NCBI RefSeq assembly: GCF_037893015.1
Contig: NC_133661.1
Coordinates: 189,609,991 to 189,673,990, forward strand
Origin: Macrotis lagotis
Taxonomy: Eukaryota > Chordata > Mammalia > Peramelemorphia > Peramelidae
Reading direction: 5' to 3'
DNA: 64,000 nucleotides
Positions 36,359-47,735 of this stretch are shown here, piece after piece; position 1 is the stretch's first letter; each line of letters starts with the position of its first letter. A program made the position numbers and the translations under genes. Under the pieces are notes generated by a model that was not told where the DNA came from, did not search any database, and saw only the letters and a list, made by a program, of their open reading frames with translations.

Positions 36359-37289
36359 TTAAATAGGATAAAATGATGAATAATTTATGTAATTTTTCCA
36401 CTCATTCTTTAAAATGAGTTTATTCAGTTTCCTATTGGTTCTGGGTCTATATCTCCTTGGCCCAATATTGGACATGATTTTCATTGCATTGTGATCTGAG
36501 AAAGAAGTATTAACTATTTCTGCCTTTCTGTAGTTGATCATTAGGGTTTAATGTCCTAGTACATGGTAAATTTTTGTATAATTTCCATGTACCACAGAGA
36601 AAAAGGTACATTCCTTTCTATCCCCATTCAAGTTCCTCCATAAGTCTACCATATCCAGTTTCTCTGACAATCTATTTACTGTTTCAACTTCTTCTTGTTT
36701 ATTTTATGATTCAATTTATCTAGATCTGAGAGTAGGAGGATGAGGTCTCCCACTAGTAGAATTTTGCTATGTCTTGCTCTAGTACTTTCAGCTTCTCCTT
36801 GAAGAAAATGGTGGCTATTCCTTTTGGGTACAAATATATAGATATATAGATATAGATATAGATATAGATATAGATATAGATATAGATATAGATATAGATA
36901 TAGATATAGATATAGATATAGATATAGATATAGATATAGATATAGATATAGATATAGATATAGATATAGATATAGATATAGATAGATATAGATGGGATAG
37001 AGATAGAGATAGAGATAGAGATAGAGATAGAGATAGAGATAGAGATAGAGATAGAGATAGAGATAGAGATAGAGATAGAGATAGAGATAGAGATAGAGAT
37101 AGAGATAGAGATAGAGATAGATAGAGATATATGTGTGTGTAAGTATGTATGTATATTCAGTATTGAAACAACTTTATTTTCTATGGTACTTTTTGGGAGG
37201 ATAAAGTTTCCTTCATTATCTCTTTTAACACTATCTATTTTTGCAGCTTCTTTATCTGAGATGAGGATTGCTACCCCTGTTTTTTTCAC
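36359..37289 (-). pseudogene. L1-C ORF2 endonuclease, invaded by a microsatellite
   Basis: 36359-36541 carries SDHNAMK (the catalytic His region); 37150-37289 carries KIDSVKRDNEGNFILPK. Between them, where other copies read NIYAP, the frame runs through an Ile-Ser and Tyr-Ile array encoded by the hexamer repeat. The enzyme is not functional. Confidence 0.85.
36832..37150. repeat. (GATATA)n / (GATAGA)n array inside L1-C
   Basis: About 150 bp of GATATA units, a short transition (GATAGATATAGATGGGATAG), then about 130 bp of GATAGA units and a short GTGTGT/GTAT end. L1-A has only ATATAT at the homologous site (22158). Confidence 0.97.
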
Positions 37290-38255
37290 TTCAGCTGAAG
37301 CAAAATATATTTTCCTCTTACCTTTTGACCTTTACTCTCTATATAGCTCTCTTCTTCAACTGAATTTCTTGTAAGCAGCATATTGTAGGATTCTGGTTTT
37401 TAATCCACTCTGCTATTCACTTACGTTTTAAGGGAGAGTTCATCCCATTCACATTCAAAGTTATGATTATTGATTCTTTATTGCCCTCCATGCTATCTTC
37501 CCTCTGTTTGTATTTTCCCCCCTTCCCCCCTTTTCTATATTTCCCAGTTCTTGTTTCTAAATATCAACCCCTTCAGTGTGTTTGCTCTCCTATATCACCC
37601 CTCCCTTTTCTTTCCCCTTTCTCTTTTTTCCCTTTTCCCTTCCCTTCCTTTTGTTAGTTCACCTTTCCCCCTCCTACCTCCCTTTCTCTGTCTGCCCTCC
37701 CCTTTTCCTCTTTTAATAACTGAAAGATGTTTTTTAGTTAACTAAGTATGTGTAAGTTGACTTTATACCAAGTCTGATGAGAAGAAGATTCAGGTGTTTC
37801 TCATCTCCTCCCTTCTTCCCCTCTATTTTCATAGGTCTTTTGTACCTCTTACTGTAATGAGATTTACCCCCATTCAATCCCCTCCCTCCTCCCATCTCCT
37901 TCCTGCCTCCCCTTTTTAAGGAGGTAGTGTTTTTTAGATCATTCTATCTGAGTCATAGAAAATTCTAAGCATCCGTCACTTCTAGTGAAGTACATTCTAT
38001 CTAATAGAGTTAAAATTCTTGAGAACTGTTAGAATCTTTCTCCCAAGCAGGGTTAAGGCCAGTTACTTCCCATTGGACAGCAGTCTCATGGCTAGGTCAT
38101 GAATGTTCATCACCTTTGACTCAGTATATTTTCTCTGTTAGAGATACAATTCTCAAGAATTATGAGAATCTTTTTCCCCATTCTGTGATATAGCCAGGTT
38201 CAACTTATTTGATAGCAGCTGTTTTTCTTTTATTGCCCCCCCTTTTTTTACCATT

Positions 38256-39338
38256 TCATGTGTCTGTTGAACCTCCTGTTTGATGTCCAAATTTTCTATT
38301 TAGCTCTGGTCTTTTCATCAGGAATTTTTGGAATTCTTCCATTTTGTTAAATGTCCATCTTTTTCCCCTGGAAAAGAAGGCTCAGCTTTGAGGGATAGTG
38401 GATTCCTGCCTGCATTCCAAGCTCCCTTGCTCTTCAAAATATCTGATTACAGGCCCTCAGATTCCTTAATGTTGTTGCAGCCAGGTCCTGTTTAATCCTT
38501 ACTATGACTCCTTGATATTTAAATTGTTTCTTTCTGGCTGCTTGCAGGATTTTCTCTTTTATCTGATAGTTCTAGAATTTGGCCACAACATTCCTTTGTG
38601 TTTTCATTTTAGGATCTTTTTCTGGAGGGGATCAATGTATTCTTTCAATAACTTCTTTGTCCTCTGATTCCATGATATCAGGGCAATTTTCCATCACTAG
38701 ATCCTGTTATATTAAGTCTAGGCTTTTTTTAAATCTTCAACATTTTCAGAAAGTCCAATAATTCTCAGGTTGCCACTCCTTGACCTATTCTCAAGGTCAA
38801 TGGTTTTGCTGAGGGGTATTTTACATTTTCTTCTATTTTTTCTATTTTTTGATTTTGTTTAAGAGGCTTTTTCTGTCTTATGAAGTCATTAGTTTCTGTA
38901 AACTCCATTCTTTTTTTAGGGAGGATTTTTCTTCATTAACCTTTTGCAACTCCTTTTCCAATTGGTCAGTTCTACTTTTGAAAGAGCTTTACATTTGGCC
39001 AATTGAAGTTTTGAGAAAATTATTGTATTTGCTAAAATTATGGTCTAAGAGATTTATTCTCATTTTGTATTTGTTCAATTGAGGATCTGAGAGATTTATT
39101 CCCATTTTGTATTTGTCCAATTGTATTCTCTAAAGATTTGTATTCTTTTTGCAAGGTATTAATTGTCTCTCCCTAATTTTCCAGTTGATTTTTAAACTCC
39201 TTCCTTATTTCTTCAAGGAAGTCTTGCTGTGCTGAAGACCAGATCATATTCTCCTGACGTTCTATGTCTGTCTGAGTTAGGGTCTTTTCCTTCCAAGACT
39301 TTTTCTATGGATCCACCTTTCTGCTGACCCTTCTTCAT
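38256..39338 (-). pseudogene. L1-C ORF1, broken, with an extra heptad pair
   Basis: Homologous to the L1-A ORF1 from the ATG at 39338 to the TGA at 38256. The coil contains a 42-nt direct repeat (39048-39089, 39090-39131), equal to 14 residues or two heptads. Frameshifts and stops throughout. Confidence 0.85.
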
Positions 39339-40369
39339 TTTGCTAAGACCTTGAGTTGGGGAGGGGCTGATTCACAGGGGTTTGGTATAGTTAGAGGCTT
39401 TACTCACTGAGTGCAGTTTCTCTGGCTGGCCAGTAGCAGGTGCTAGTTGCTTCTACCGTGGTGTCTGTGACCTTGATTGAGGCCTTCTCCCTTAGTTTGA
39501 AAGGAGGGGTTGAAGTTATTGAATCTTTTTGCCTTCAGTCAATGGTGGGCTTTATCATGGGGTATAGTCATCCTTCTCCCTATTGTCAGCTGGGCTGGTT
39601 CTTCTGCTCACACACCTGTCCCTGAGGCAGAAGTAGTCTGTGATTGTTTGTTCTGCGAAGAGACCTCAACTGCAATGGCGTCTTGGAGTCAGAATACCTC
39701 AGACCAGAGGAGCCCAGGGATGATGTCTGCAGCTTTCCAACACTGGAACTCTTCCCCCAGGCCCGAAGGCCAGCTCCAGAGGGTGAGGGCCAGAACTAGT
39801 GCCTCTTCATCCTAGTTGACTCAAGCTGCCGCAGTTTAGCCCCACTGCTGATTCAGCAGGTCCATCTCTTGGGCCCTCAGACTCCTGGGTTCCAATCAGC
39901 CTCTAATCTGGCTGATCTGGGGTTGATCTGCTCTCTGTACCCAGACTCACCCACCTCGACTCACCCAAGGCTGCTGCATGAGACAAATCCTGAGGCAGAT
40001 ATTTTTTCTCCTGGTTTTTTTTCTAGGTTTTTGTGGATTGGATTTCTGTTAAGAGTTTGTTTCATATGATAGATGGGAAAAGATCAGGAGACTTTAGAAT
40101 TGTGCCTGTCTTCTCTCCACCGTCTTGGGTGGAAGTCAAAAATATTGGTTTTTATCAGAGTAATTGAATGGGCATTCAATTTATTTCATATCCTTTAGGG
40201 ATTATCTCTCATTTCTTGTATTTTTTCTCACAATCTATTGCCCATATTTTTCTTTAATTTTATTCATATTTTTCCTCCTCTCTTTTTCTTAAATATCATT
40301 TATATTTTTTTCTTTTTATCATTTGATTTATAAATTACTCAATTTGTAAATATATATTGAGGAAGGAAG

Positions 40370-40605
40370 GAAATAGGTTTTATTAAGTGTTTACTATTTG
40401 ACAGGTACTTTAAAAATATCTCATTTCATCATAAACTTCAGAGATTGGTGATATTATTATCTCTATTTTATAGTTAAGGAAACTGAGGTAGACTCAGCAA
40501 TTAAGTGAATAGAGCAGGGTCGCACAGCTAGGAAGCATGTGAGGAAAATTTTGAACTGAGATCATGTTGACTTCTGACCCAGTGTTCTATCCACTGAAAC
40601 CTAAC
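40370..40605 (-). mobile_element. MIR-type SINE in duplication copy A
   Basis: TTTATTAAGTGTTTACTATTTGACAGG, TCATTTCATC, TTATAGTTAAGGAAACTGAGG, GGTCGCACAGCTAGG, and GTTCTATCCACTG in order. The paralogue is at 47490-47735, so this predates the duplication. Confidence 0.8.
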
Positions 40606-42087
40606 AGCTCTGCTTACATACATTTCACTAGATAGGGGCCTGAAGATATTTGAAAATACTGGAAAAGATATTCTTTATAACACAAAGACATTCAATTTTA
40701 TAGGGAGAAGTGATACACCCCATCATAAAGAAATAACAGAGGGAAGCATGTTGAACGTTGAATGTTCATACCATAATGTATTTAAAGAAGCCTCAATAAA
40801 TTAAAGGGTGAAGCTATCATTGAGAGTGGGAGGCAATAGACAAACTTGAATGAAGATTATACTTCTTTCTATATCTTTGTGGTAGGATCCTATAATGCTG
40901 AATCACATGGTCTGCACAGTTTAGAGATTCTTTTGAGCATAGTTTGTTATTAGTTTTTAATATTGTTAGATCAGTTCACAACTCCATCAACTTTACACCA
41001 GTGTCTCTCTTTTTGCTGTCTCTCCAACAACCATCCTTTCCTATTCTGATATATTTTATATGGAATCTAAAAACTGTCTAATTACAGATACCTTATTGAT
41101 GGAGCTTTTTTATATGATGATTGATTTTCATTAGCTGTTCATTTATATCCTTTGACCATTAATCTATCATGGAATCCATCTTCTTATAAATTTGAACCAA
41201 TTCCTTATACATTTTAGACTACAGAACTTTATGAGAAGAAAATCTTTTTTCCCCTCAGTTAAGTGTTTCCATTATAACTTTTCCTGTTTCAATTTTGTTT
41301 AGGATTGTTTTTCTGATTTTATGAAGTACTGTTCTTCATTTTTATCTTGTGATTTTTGCTGTTCTACTCTCCCCCACACTTTTGCCCTTAGGAACTGTTC
41401 ACTGACCTAATAGTTATGAATGGTGTTTCTTATGTGGTTTTTTAGTGTAATTATGTTAATTTTATAACTAGGTCACTTTACAATTTATAACTCATTGTCA
41501 TTTATTAAATGAGGCATTGGTCTAATTCCAATTTCTGCTAGATTGCTTTCCATTCTCCCCAGCAGATTTCATTGAAGATTGAATGCTTACTGTTATTGTA
41601 TATGGTTTCTTTGGTTATAACTAAATTAACATGTTCATTTGATTATGTATCTAAACTGTACCTAATCTCTCATAGTGATTTAATATCCTATTTTAATCAG
41701 TTCTAGTTTGGATTTTCTAATCAACAGTATACTAATATTTATTATTAATGATTAATTGTATAGTTTGACATCAGACATTAAGCTCCTTCATTCTTACATA
41801 AAAGTGTTTTGACATTCTTTGATAATTTGTTATTTGACATGATTATTTTTTCAGGTTTTCTAATTGTATATAGTAATCCTTTAGCAGTTTGTCATTGAAT
41901 AAGTACATTAATTTACAAAGTGTTGTCAGATTTATTATATTTTCAACGTTGAGCAATCAGTAACTCTGTAATTAGATTTTTTACCGTATTCATATGCAGG
42001 GTGTTCTAAAAATATTAATGTAGTTTTCAGGCATTAAATTTAAAATTACAGTGGTACTTTTGGGAAATATTTTACTTAATTTAATCT

Positions 42088-42089
<2 letters not shown>

Positions 42090-42144
<55 letters not shown>

Positions 42145-42146
42145 TC
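42090..42146. repeat. (TC)n microsatellite
   Basis: About 25 CT units. The 124-codon open frame at 42051-42425 is the repeat plus T-rich sequence, not a gene. Confidence 0.97.
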
Positions 42147-42414
42147 ATTTTTTTGGGGAACATAAAGAAAAACCAATGTACTATTGTTTCATCCTTTCCT
42201 ATTTTGCAAAAGTTATTGAAATTTTCAATTAATTATTTTTACTTTTTTGTACTTCCCTCAATTGTGTTATTGCTAAAACATATTTTTGTTTCTTATTTAC
42301 TGAATTTTTTTATTTCAACTTTGCTTTCTTGTATTATTGCTTTAGATAGAATTTCTATCATCATCATATCATATAATAGTCATGATAAAGGAAATCCTTA
42401 CTTTACTTTACAGA

Positions 42415-42645
42415 CAGTTATGTGATATGGTAGATACAGCATTAGATTTAAAATAAGTAATACCAGAATACATATTCTTCAAAGTTACTAACTTTGTATT
42501 GCTGGGCAAGTTATTTCACCTCTGTTTGCCTCAGTTTTTCCATCTATAAAATGAAGATTATAAGAGCTTCCCAAAGGTCTTATGAGGATCAAATAAATGA
42601 GATAAAATTTGTACAGATTTTAGCACAGTGTCTTTCAAAAGTATC
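42415..42645 (+). mobile_element. MIR-type CORE-SINE
   Basis: GTGATATGGTAGATACAGC, TGGGCAAGTTATTTCACC, CTCAGTTTTTCCATCTATAAAATG, and TAGCACAGTG follow MIR order. A small (TA)n lies at 42838-42860. Confidence 0.82.
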
Positions 42646-43193
42646 TGCTACTTGAATTTATTATTACCCTTTACCTTGTTGTAAAGGCTTCTAGTTTATC
42701 ATTATTGTATTTAATGCAAGTCTCTGGTTTTAGATAAATGCCATCAACCATATTAGGGAAAAGTTCACTTAGTCCTTTCGTTTTTAATGTTTCAAACATG
42801 AAGGCATAGAAATTTATCAATAGCTTTCAGAGATATAAATATATATATATATATAATATATGTCTATATATGATACAATTTTTTGAGGTCAACATGTTCT
42901 ATTATGCTTTAAGTCTTGACAATAGATTAACCAATTTTATATTCATAGTATAAATCCAACCTTTTCATAGTATGTAATCATTCAAATATGTTGCTGTAGA
43001 TTCTTTGCTAACATTTAATATCTTCATTTTTTTTTACCTGTGGGTGATCCCTTTCAGGTGGGGATTAATGTATTCATTCATTAATGATTTACCCTCTGGC
43101 TCCATGATATTAGCACAAATTTTGTTCACTAAATCCTGCAATTTTGAGTGTAGGCTTCTTTTCTTTTCAATGTTTTCAGGAAGCCAAATGATT

Positions 43194-43751
43194 CTTTTCT
43201 TTTTAATTAATTTATTTTTTAATGTTCCAAGTTTCTCCCTAATCTAAATTCCCTCCCCTCACCCCCCTATAGAAGGCAGTCTGATAGTCTTTATTTTGTT
43301 TCCAAGCTATTCATTGATCAAATTTGAATGTGTTGAGAGAGAAATCATATCCTTAAGGAAAAAAATAAAATATAAAAGACAGCTTAATTATATAATAAGA
43401 TAATATTGTTTCTTTTATTTTATTTTTGAATGCTAATGGTGTTAAATGACTTGCCCAGGGAAATGCAGCTAGGTATTTATTGAGTGTTTGTGTCTGTGGC
43501 TGGATTTGAACTCAGGTCTTCCTGATTCTAGGGCCAATGCTCCATCCACTGTGCCACCTAGTTACCCCCTTGTTTATTTATTTTTAAATTAAATGTAATA
43601 ATCTTTAATCTTTGTTTAAACTCCAAAATTCCTTGTTTAGGTACATATGGTATTCTCCATCACAGATACCCTAAAATTGTACCAGATTGTTGCACTTATC
43701 AAATGACCAAGTCCATTAACATCAATCATCACAATCATGTTTCTGTTATAA
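43194..43751 (-). mobile_element. 5'-truncated L1 3'UTR inside L1-D
   Basis: 3'UTR text (CCTCCCCTCACCCC, TCTTTATTTTGTTTCC, GAGAGAAATCATATCC) with a nested SINE. Edges AAGCCAAATGAT (43182-43193) and AAGTCCAATGAT (43752-43763) are a likely TSD. Confidence 0.75.
43411..43567 (-). mobile_element. Marsupial tRNA-like SINE
   Basis: Third nesting level: a SINE in an L1 fragment in L1-D. Ends GTGCCACCTAGTTACCCCC; B-box region GGATTTGAACTCAGG. Confidence 0.93.
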
Positions 43752-44539
43752 GTCCAATGATATTTAAGTTGTCTCTCCTGAAACTATTTTCAAGGTTAGT
43801 GATTTTTAGATGAGATATTTTGCATTTTCTTCTATTTTTGGATTTTTTGGTTTTGTTTAACAGATTCTTGATTTCTCATGAAGTCATTAGTTTCCACAGA
43901 TTCCATTCTTTTATTTTGCATCTCCTTTTCCAGTTGGTCAATTCTATTTTTGAAGGAGATTTCCATTTGCCCAGTTGAGATTTTTAAGGGAATTAATTTC
44001 TTTTTGTATTCATCCAATTGTATTTTCTAAGGATGTGTTTTCCTCTTCAAGATGCTAATTTTCTTTTGAGTTTCTTTCCCCAATTTTTCCAATTCATTTT
44101 TAAATTCCTTCCTAATTTCTTCTAAGAAGTATTTCTGGGCTGGTGACCAATTCATATTCTCCTCTGAAGTTCTAGTTCTCTCTGAGTTAGGGTCTTTTTC
44201 TTTGAGGTAGCTTTCAATGAACCTCCCCCCCCCAACCTTGCTACTGCTCTTTCTTCATTTTCCTAGGATCTTGTGTTGGGGGTGGGGAGGAAATTTCATA
44301 GACCTTTGGTTTTGAAAGCCCTGGAGGCTTTTCCCACTGGAATTAGTAAATCTAAGTACGCTGGCCAGTAGGGGGAGACAGAAGTTTTCTCTGGAGTGTC
44401 TGTGACCTTGATTTTTGTCCACTCCCTAGGATGTTAACAGGCTTGATTCATAATAATTCTGAGGGAAAGCCAGGATACCTTAGCACAGTACCTGGCACCT
44501 CTCTGCCATCTTGGCCAGAAGTCTACGATTTCTTTCTTA

Positions 44540-44720
44540 ACACATTCAATTTCAATCAATATGCAGCACGGGAACAATGAAATGATTATCAGACTATCTT
44601 TTGTTTGGGGGATGGGGGCAGAGAAGATAATGTGGGGGAAAAGTTGTAAAATTCAATACCTTACAAAAAATGATAGAAAGTACTATTGTATATTATTGGA
44701 AAACTACTAAAATATATAAA
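44540..44720 (+). mobile_element. Short L1 3' end
   Basis: GGGGGAAAAGTTGTAAAATTCAATACCTTACAAAAAATG...TATTGGAAAACTACT resembles the L1 3' terminal sequence and A-rich tail seen near 10.6 kb. Confidence 0.5.
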
Positions 44721-44760
44721 AAAGAAATGATTTATAGTTCTGAAGAAAAACATCCCCATA

Positions 44761-44778
44761 TTTATTTTATTATTATTG

Positions 44779-44809
<31 letters not shown>

Positions 44810-44816
44810 TATTATG
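44761..44816. repeat. (TTA)n/(TCA)n microsatellite
   Basis: About 18 ATT-type triplets with a few ATC and GTT variants. Confidence 0.95.
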
Positions 44817-44945
44817 CCTTTGTCAAGTGAATATACTGCTTTATGCAAAATACTAGAGATCATCTGTATTCATTTGAAAAGGAAGACCCTGATGAATCAG
44901 ATATCAGATATTGGTTAGATTTCTTTTAGGAGCTGGAGACTTTGG

Positions 44946-45111
44946 GTTTTTTAGGGGTTTTTAGGGGGTTTTTTGCAAGGCAAATAGGGTTAAGTGGCTT
45001 GCCCAAGGCCACACAGCTAGGTAATTATTAAGTGTCTGAGACAAGATTTGAACCCAGGTACTCCTGACTCCACGGCCAGTGCTTTATCCACTATGCCACC
45101 TAGCCACCCCA
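44946..45111 (-). mobile_element. Marsupial tRNA-like SINE with perfect 15-bp TSD
   Basis: AGCTGGAGACTTTGG occurs at 44931-44945 and 45112-45126. Complete copy with a T-rich (antisense A-tail) start, TTTGAACCCAGG and CACCTAGCCACCCC. It sits just upstream of duplication copy B. Confidence 0.97.
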
Positions 45112-46734
45112 AGCTGGAGACTTTGGAGAAAGAAATATCTAGTTTTGAGCCAAGATTATTCAGGAAAAATTATAATCTTGTGAGTCATAAAAAACAAATG
45201 AGCATTTACTTTTGGAAGGGAGAATAAAGTTGGAATATTGGTATGGTGAATGAGATAAGTATGAGTCTAATCACTTTATCATATTAAATTTGCATGGTGA
45301 GTGAAAAATGGACAAAATATTTTCCTGTCAATTTGTCTCATTTTGAAGTTTTGTTTATTCTCTTCTATGTGCTTTCTGCATCACTGGGAATACTGAAGAG
45401 GTGACTTGAAGCAAGGGTTTACATTGATTAGTTGAAGCTTGTTTTAAAACACTCATTTATATAAATGGTACTAGAAAGTCATTCTGGTTTATTGGAGGAA
45501 TTAGTCAAAAAAATTAGTAGGTATAGCTGTCCCATGTAATTTATATATGTCATCATAGAGTTATATAATTAAGTAGATCCAATGTATGAAGTTATATAGT
45601 TATAAGTAACCAAATAAATTGATTCTAAATTTTTAAGATGGATGCTCCCATCAAGTATCTTTATTTAGTAATATATGATATTGTCAGAATTCTTTCTTTT
45701 TATTTGTGATTTCATGAAACAAGTTTCTGTTAATTTAGTCATATAATTTGAAAAATCATAATGCTAGTCATTAAGTTGGTTTTGGTTCCTGCAGAGCAAC
45801 AGTGATTTAGTATAAACACCCAAAGACACATCCTGGTTCATACACATATAACTACCTACTGAATTATCTTTTTAGCCCCCAAATAGGAAAGTTCATTGAA
45901 ATATCATTTTGGTCATCATGTAACATGTTATTTTTATATTCTTTCTAAACAGTTTAGTCATTTCTTGTAGACAGACACAGGTACAGACACAAAAGAATTA
46001 TAAGAGAGGAGTGGATCTTAGCAATGTATAAACAGAGGTAAAAAAACTAAAGTGAAAAGAATGAGCAGTATGTACTAAAACAAGAATCAATGATTCAGGA
46101 ACATTTCAAAAATATTAATTTAAAAACTGGACATGATAATGAAAAGAATAGCAAATGGACTTATAATTTCATTGATTTAGAAATTTTCTGGTATTTTCTC
46201 TGCAATGTACAGTTTTAAAGAATGCCCTGCCTATTGGGAAGTAAAATGATTTTTCACTCTTCTGGATTTAGCATGTGAAACAACTGGGGCTTGAACCATG
46301 ACTTTTACTTATAAGTTAGTACTTTGTTATCTAGTACTACTTCTTTATGCAGTAAATAAAATTGGAATTTCCTCATTCCAGCTATTAACTTACAAATGTA
46401 TTATGAAGATACTAAATTCAAACTCATACTCTAAATATAGAGAGTGTTCCCTCTCATCTCTGGAGATGGTAAAATCTAGAAGAAATGAGATAGGATCCTG
46501 CATGAGCCTGGTAAACTAGTGAATCTAAGTCATTTCAGGGTTAAGAATAAAGGTGCCATCACATTTTAGACTTGGTTAGACATCAACTCCCATAAAAAAG
46601 ATTCATTATATAGAGATCTCAATAAGAAGAAGAATTTTGCCAAAAATAGTCAGAAAAGTAATAACGTTTTAGTTTATATTAAAAGAAATTATTTCTTGAA
46701 TGATGAAAGTGATGTTCCTGCTCTGCTCTTCATT

Positions 46735-47000
46735 TTTCTTATTGCATTTAGAATGTTAAGTTTTGAGTATCATCTTTTAAAATTGGATACTGATAAATTA
46801 GAGAGAATTCAGAGGAAAGTAACCAGTATGTCAATGGGGTTTTAAATGATAGCATTTAAAAATAAGTTGGAGATAACAGAGCTGTTTATTATGAAGAAAA
46901 CAGGTCTTGTAGCAAATATCAAATATCTGAAGGACTGTTCTATGGAGAAAGGGTTAATCTCCAGATTATGAACTAGAAACAATGGGTAGTTAGTATAAAG
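46735..47000 (+). mobile_element. CR1/L3-type LINE relic
   Basis: TTTTGAGTATCATC, ATACTGATAAATTAGAGAG, TCCAGAGGAAAGTAACCAG-like text, then CAAATATCTGAAGGACTG and ATGGAGAAAGGGTTA follow the 3' region of CR1/L3 LINEs. Old and diverged; family is from recall. Confidence 0.5.
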
Positions 47001-47076
47001 ACATTGAGTTTTGGGGGGCAACTAATTGGCATAATAAATAGATAACCGGCCCTACATGGCATGAGGAGAACCATAT

Positions 47077-47078
47077 AT

Positions 47079-47111
<33 letters not shown>
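47077..47111. repeat. (TG)n microsatellite
   Basis: About 16 TG units with one interruption. Confidence 0.93.
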
Positions 47112-47112
<1 letters not shown>

Positions 47113-47489
47113 TCATTTCAATTTGACTGCATTGTTCTAAAAAGTGAGATTAAATTCTTTCAGAAATATACCCTCTGTTGCCCAATGAAGTAGAACAATA
47201 TTTTTACCTTATTTATTGGGTATCAAGCCTTGAACAGGATCAGAGTTAAGGTATGACATAGCATTCAAGCTGAAAATTTTGATTATCAGAGTCATGGAAT
47301 GTGCATTCACTTTAATTCATATCCTTAAGGCATTGTCTCTCATTTGTTCTCCTTTTCCTGCCAATCTATCCCCAATATTTTTTCTTTAATTTTATTCGTA
47401 TTTTATACCTTTCTTTTCCTTTAATATCATTTTCTGTTTTTTCTCTTTATCATTTAATTTGTAAATTAGTCTCAAGCATTTTTTTTGCG

Positions 47490-47735
47490 GAATGAAATAA
47501 GCATTTATTAAGTACTTCCTATTTGACAGGCACTTTAAAAGTGTCTCATTTCATCATAAAATTCAGAGATAGATCCTAATATCATCTTTATTTTATAGTT
47601 AAGGAAACTGAGGAAGACTGAGCAGTTAAATGAATAGAGCAGGGTCACACAACTATTAAGTTTCTGAGGACAATGTTGAACTGAGATCATGTTGACTTTA
47701 TACCCAACGTTCTATCCTCTTTACCACCTAACAGA
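47490..47735 (-). mobile_element. MIR-type SINE in duplication copy B
   Basis: Paralogue of 40370-40605: CATTTATTAAGTACTTCC, GACAGGCACTTTAAAAG, GTTAAGGAAACTGAGG, GGGTCACACAAC. Confidence 0.8.

Larger units (their letters stand above)
32962..40137 (-). mobile_element. L1-C, full-length LINE-1
   Basis: About 7.2 kb: 3'UTR (32962-33500), ORF2 (33500-37500), inter-ORF C-rich stretch (37500-38255), ORF1 (38256-39338), 5'UTR (39339-40137). Edge sequences AAAATATTTGGT (32950-32961) and AAAAATATTGGT (40138-40149) form the TSD. Copy B retains the unfilled site at about 47270-47290 (CTGAAAATTTTGATTATCAGAG). It contains a roughly 300-bp hexamer array and a 3'UTR tandem duplication. All ORFs are broken. 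Confidence 0.96.
30605..41730. repeat. Segmental duplication, copy A (split by L1-C)
   Basis: Aligns in direct order with 45195-48810. Anchors: CTTTTGGAAGGGAGAAT (30629 / 45211), GAGTCTAATCACTTT, TACTGAATTATCTTTTTAGC (31361 / 45856), TTATCTAGTACTAC (31828 / 46328), TTAAATTCTTTCAGAAAT (32842 / 47150), then after L1-C ATCAGAGT (40155 / 47286), TTAAGGAAACTGAGG (40474 / 47600), and GTGATTTTTGCTGTTCTAC (41350 / 48460). By eye roughly 80-88% identical. No gene was recognised in the unit. Confidence 0.9.
43015..44515 (-). mobile_element. L1-D, ORF1 and 5'UTR, interrupted
   Basis: ORF1 pieces at 43015-43193 and 43752-44200; the coil frame 43832-44017 holds LKISTGQMEISFKNRIDQLEKEM. The 5'UTR follows to GCCATCTTGGCCAG at 44506-44520. 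Split by an L1 3' end at 43194-43751. No ORF2 is attached. Confidence 0.85.

Noticed and set aside
36832..37150. Possible CRISPR-like or satellite array
   Set aside because: Pure hexamer microsatellite without spacers, inside an L1, in mammalian DNA.
42051..42425. 124-codon membrane-like frame
   Set aside because: Produced by the (TC)n repeat and T-rich DNA, overlapping a MIR start; no family pattern.
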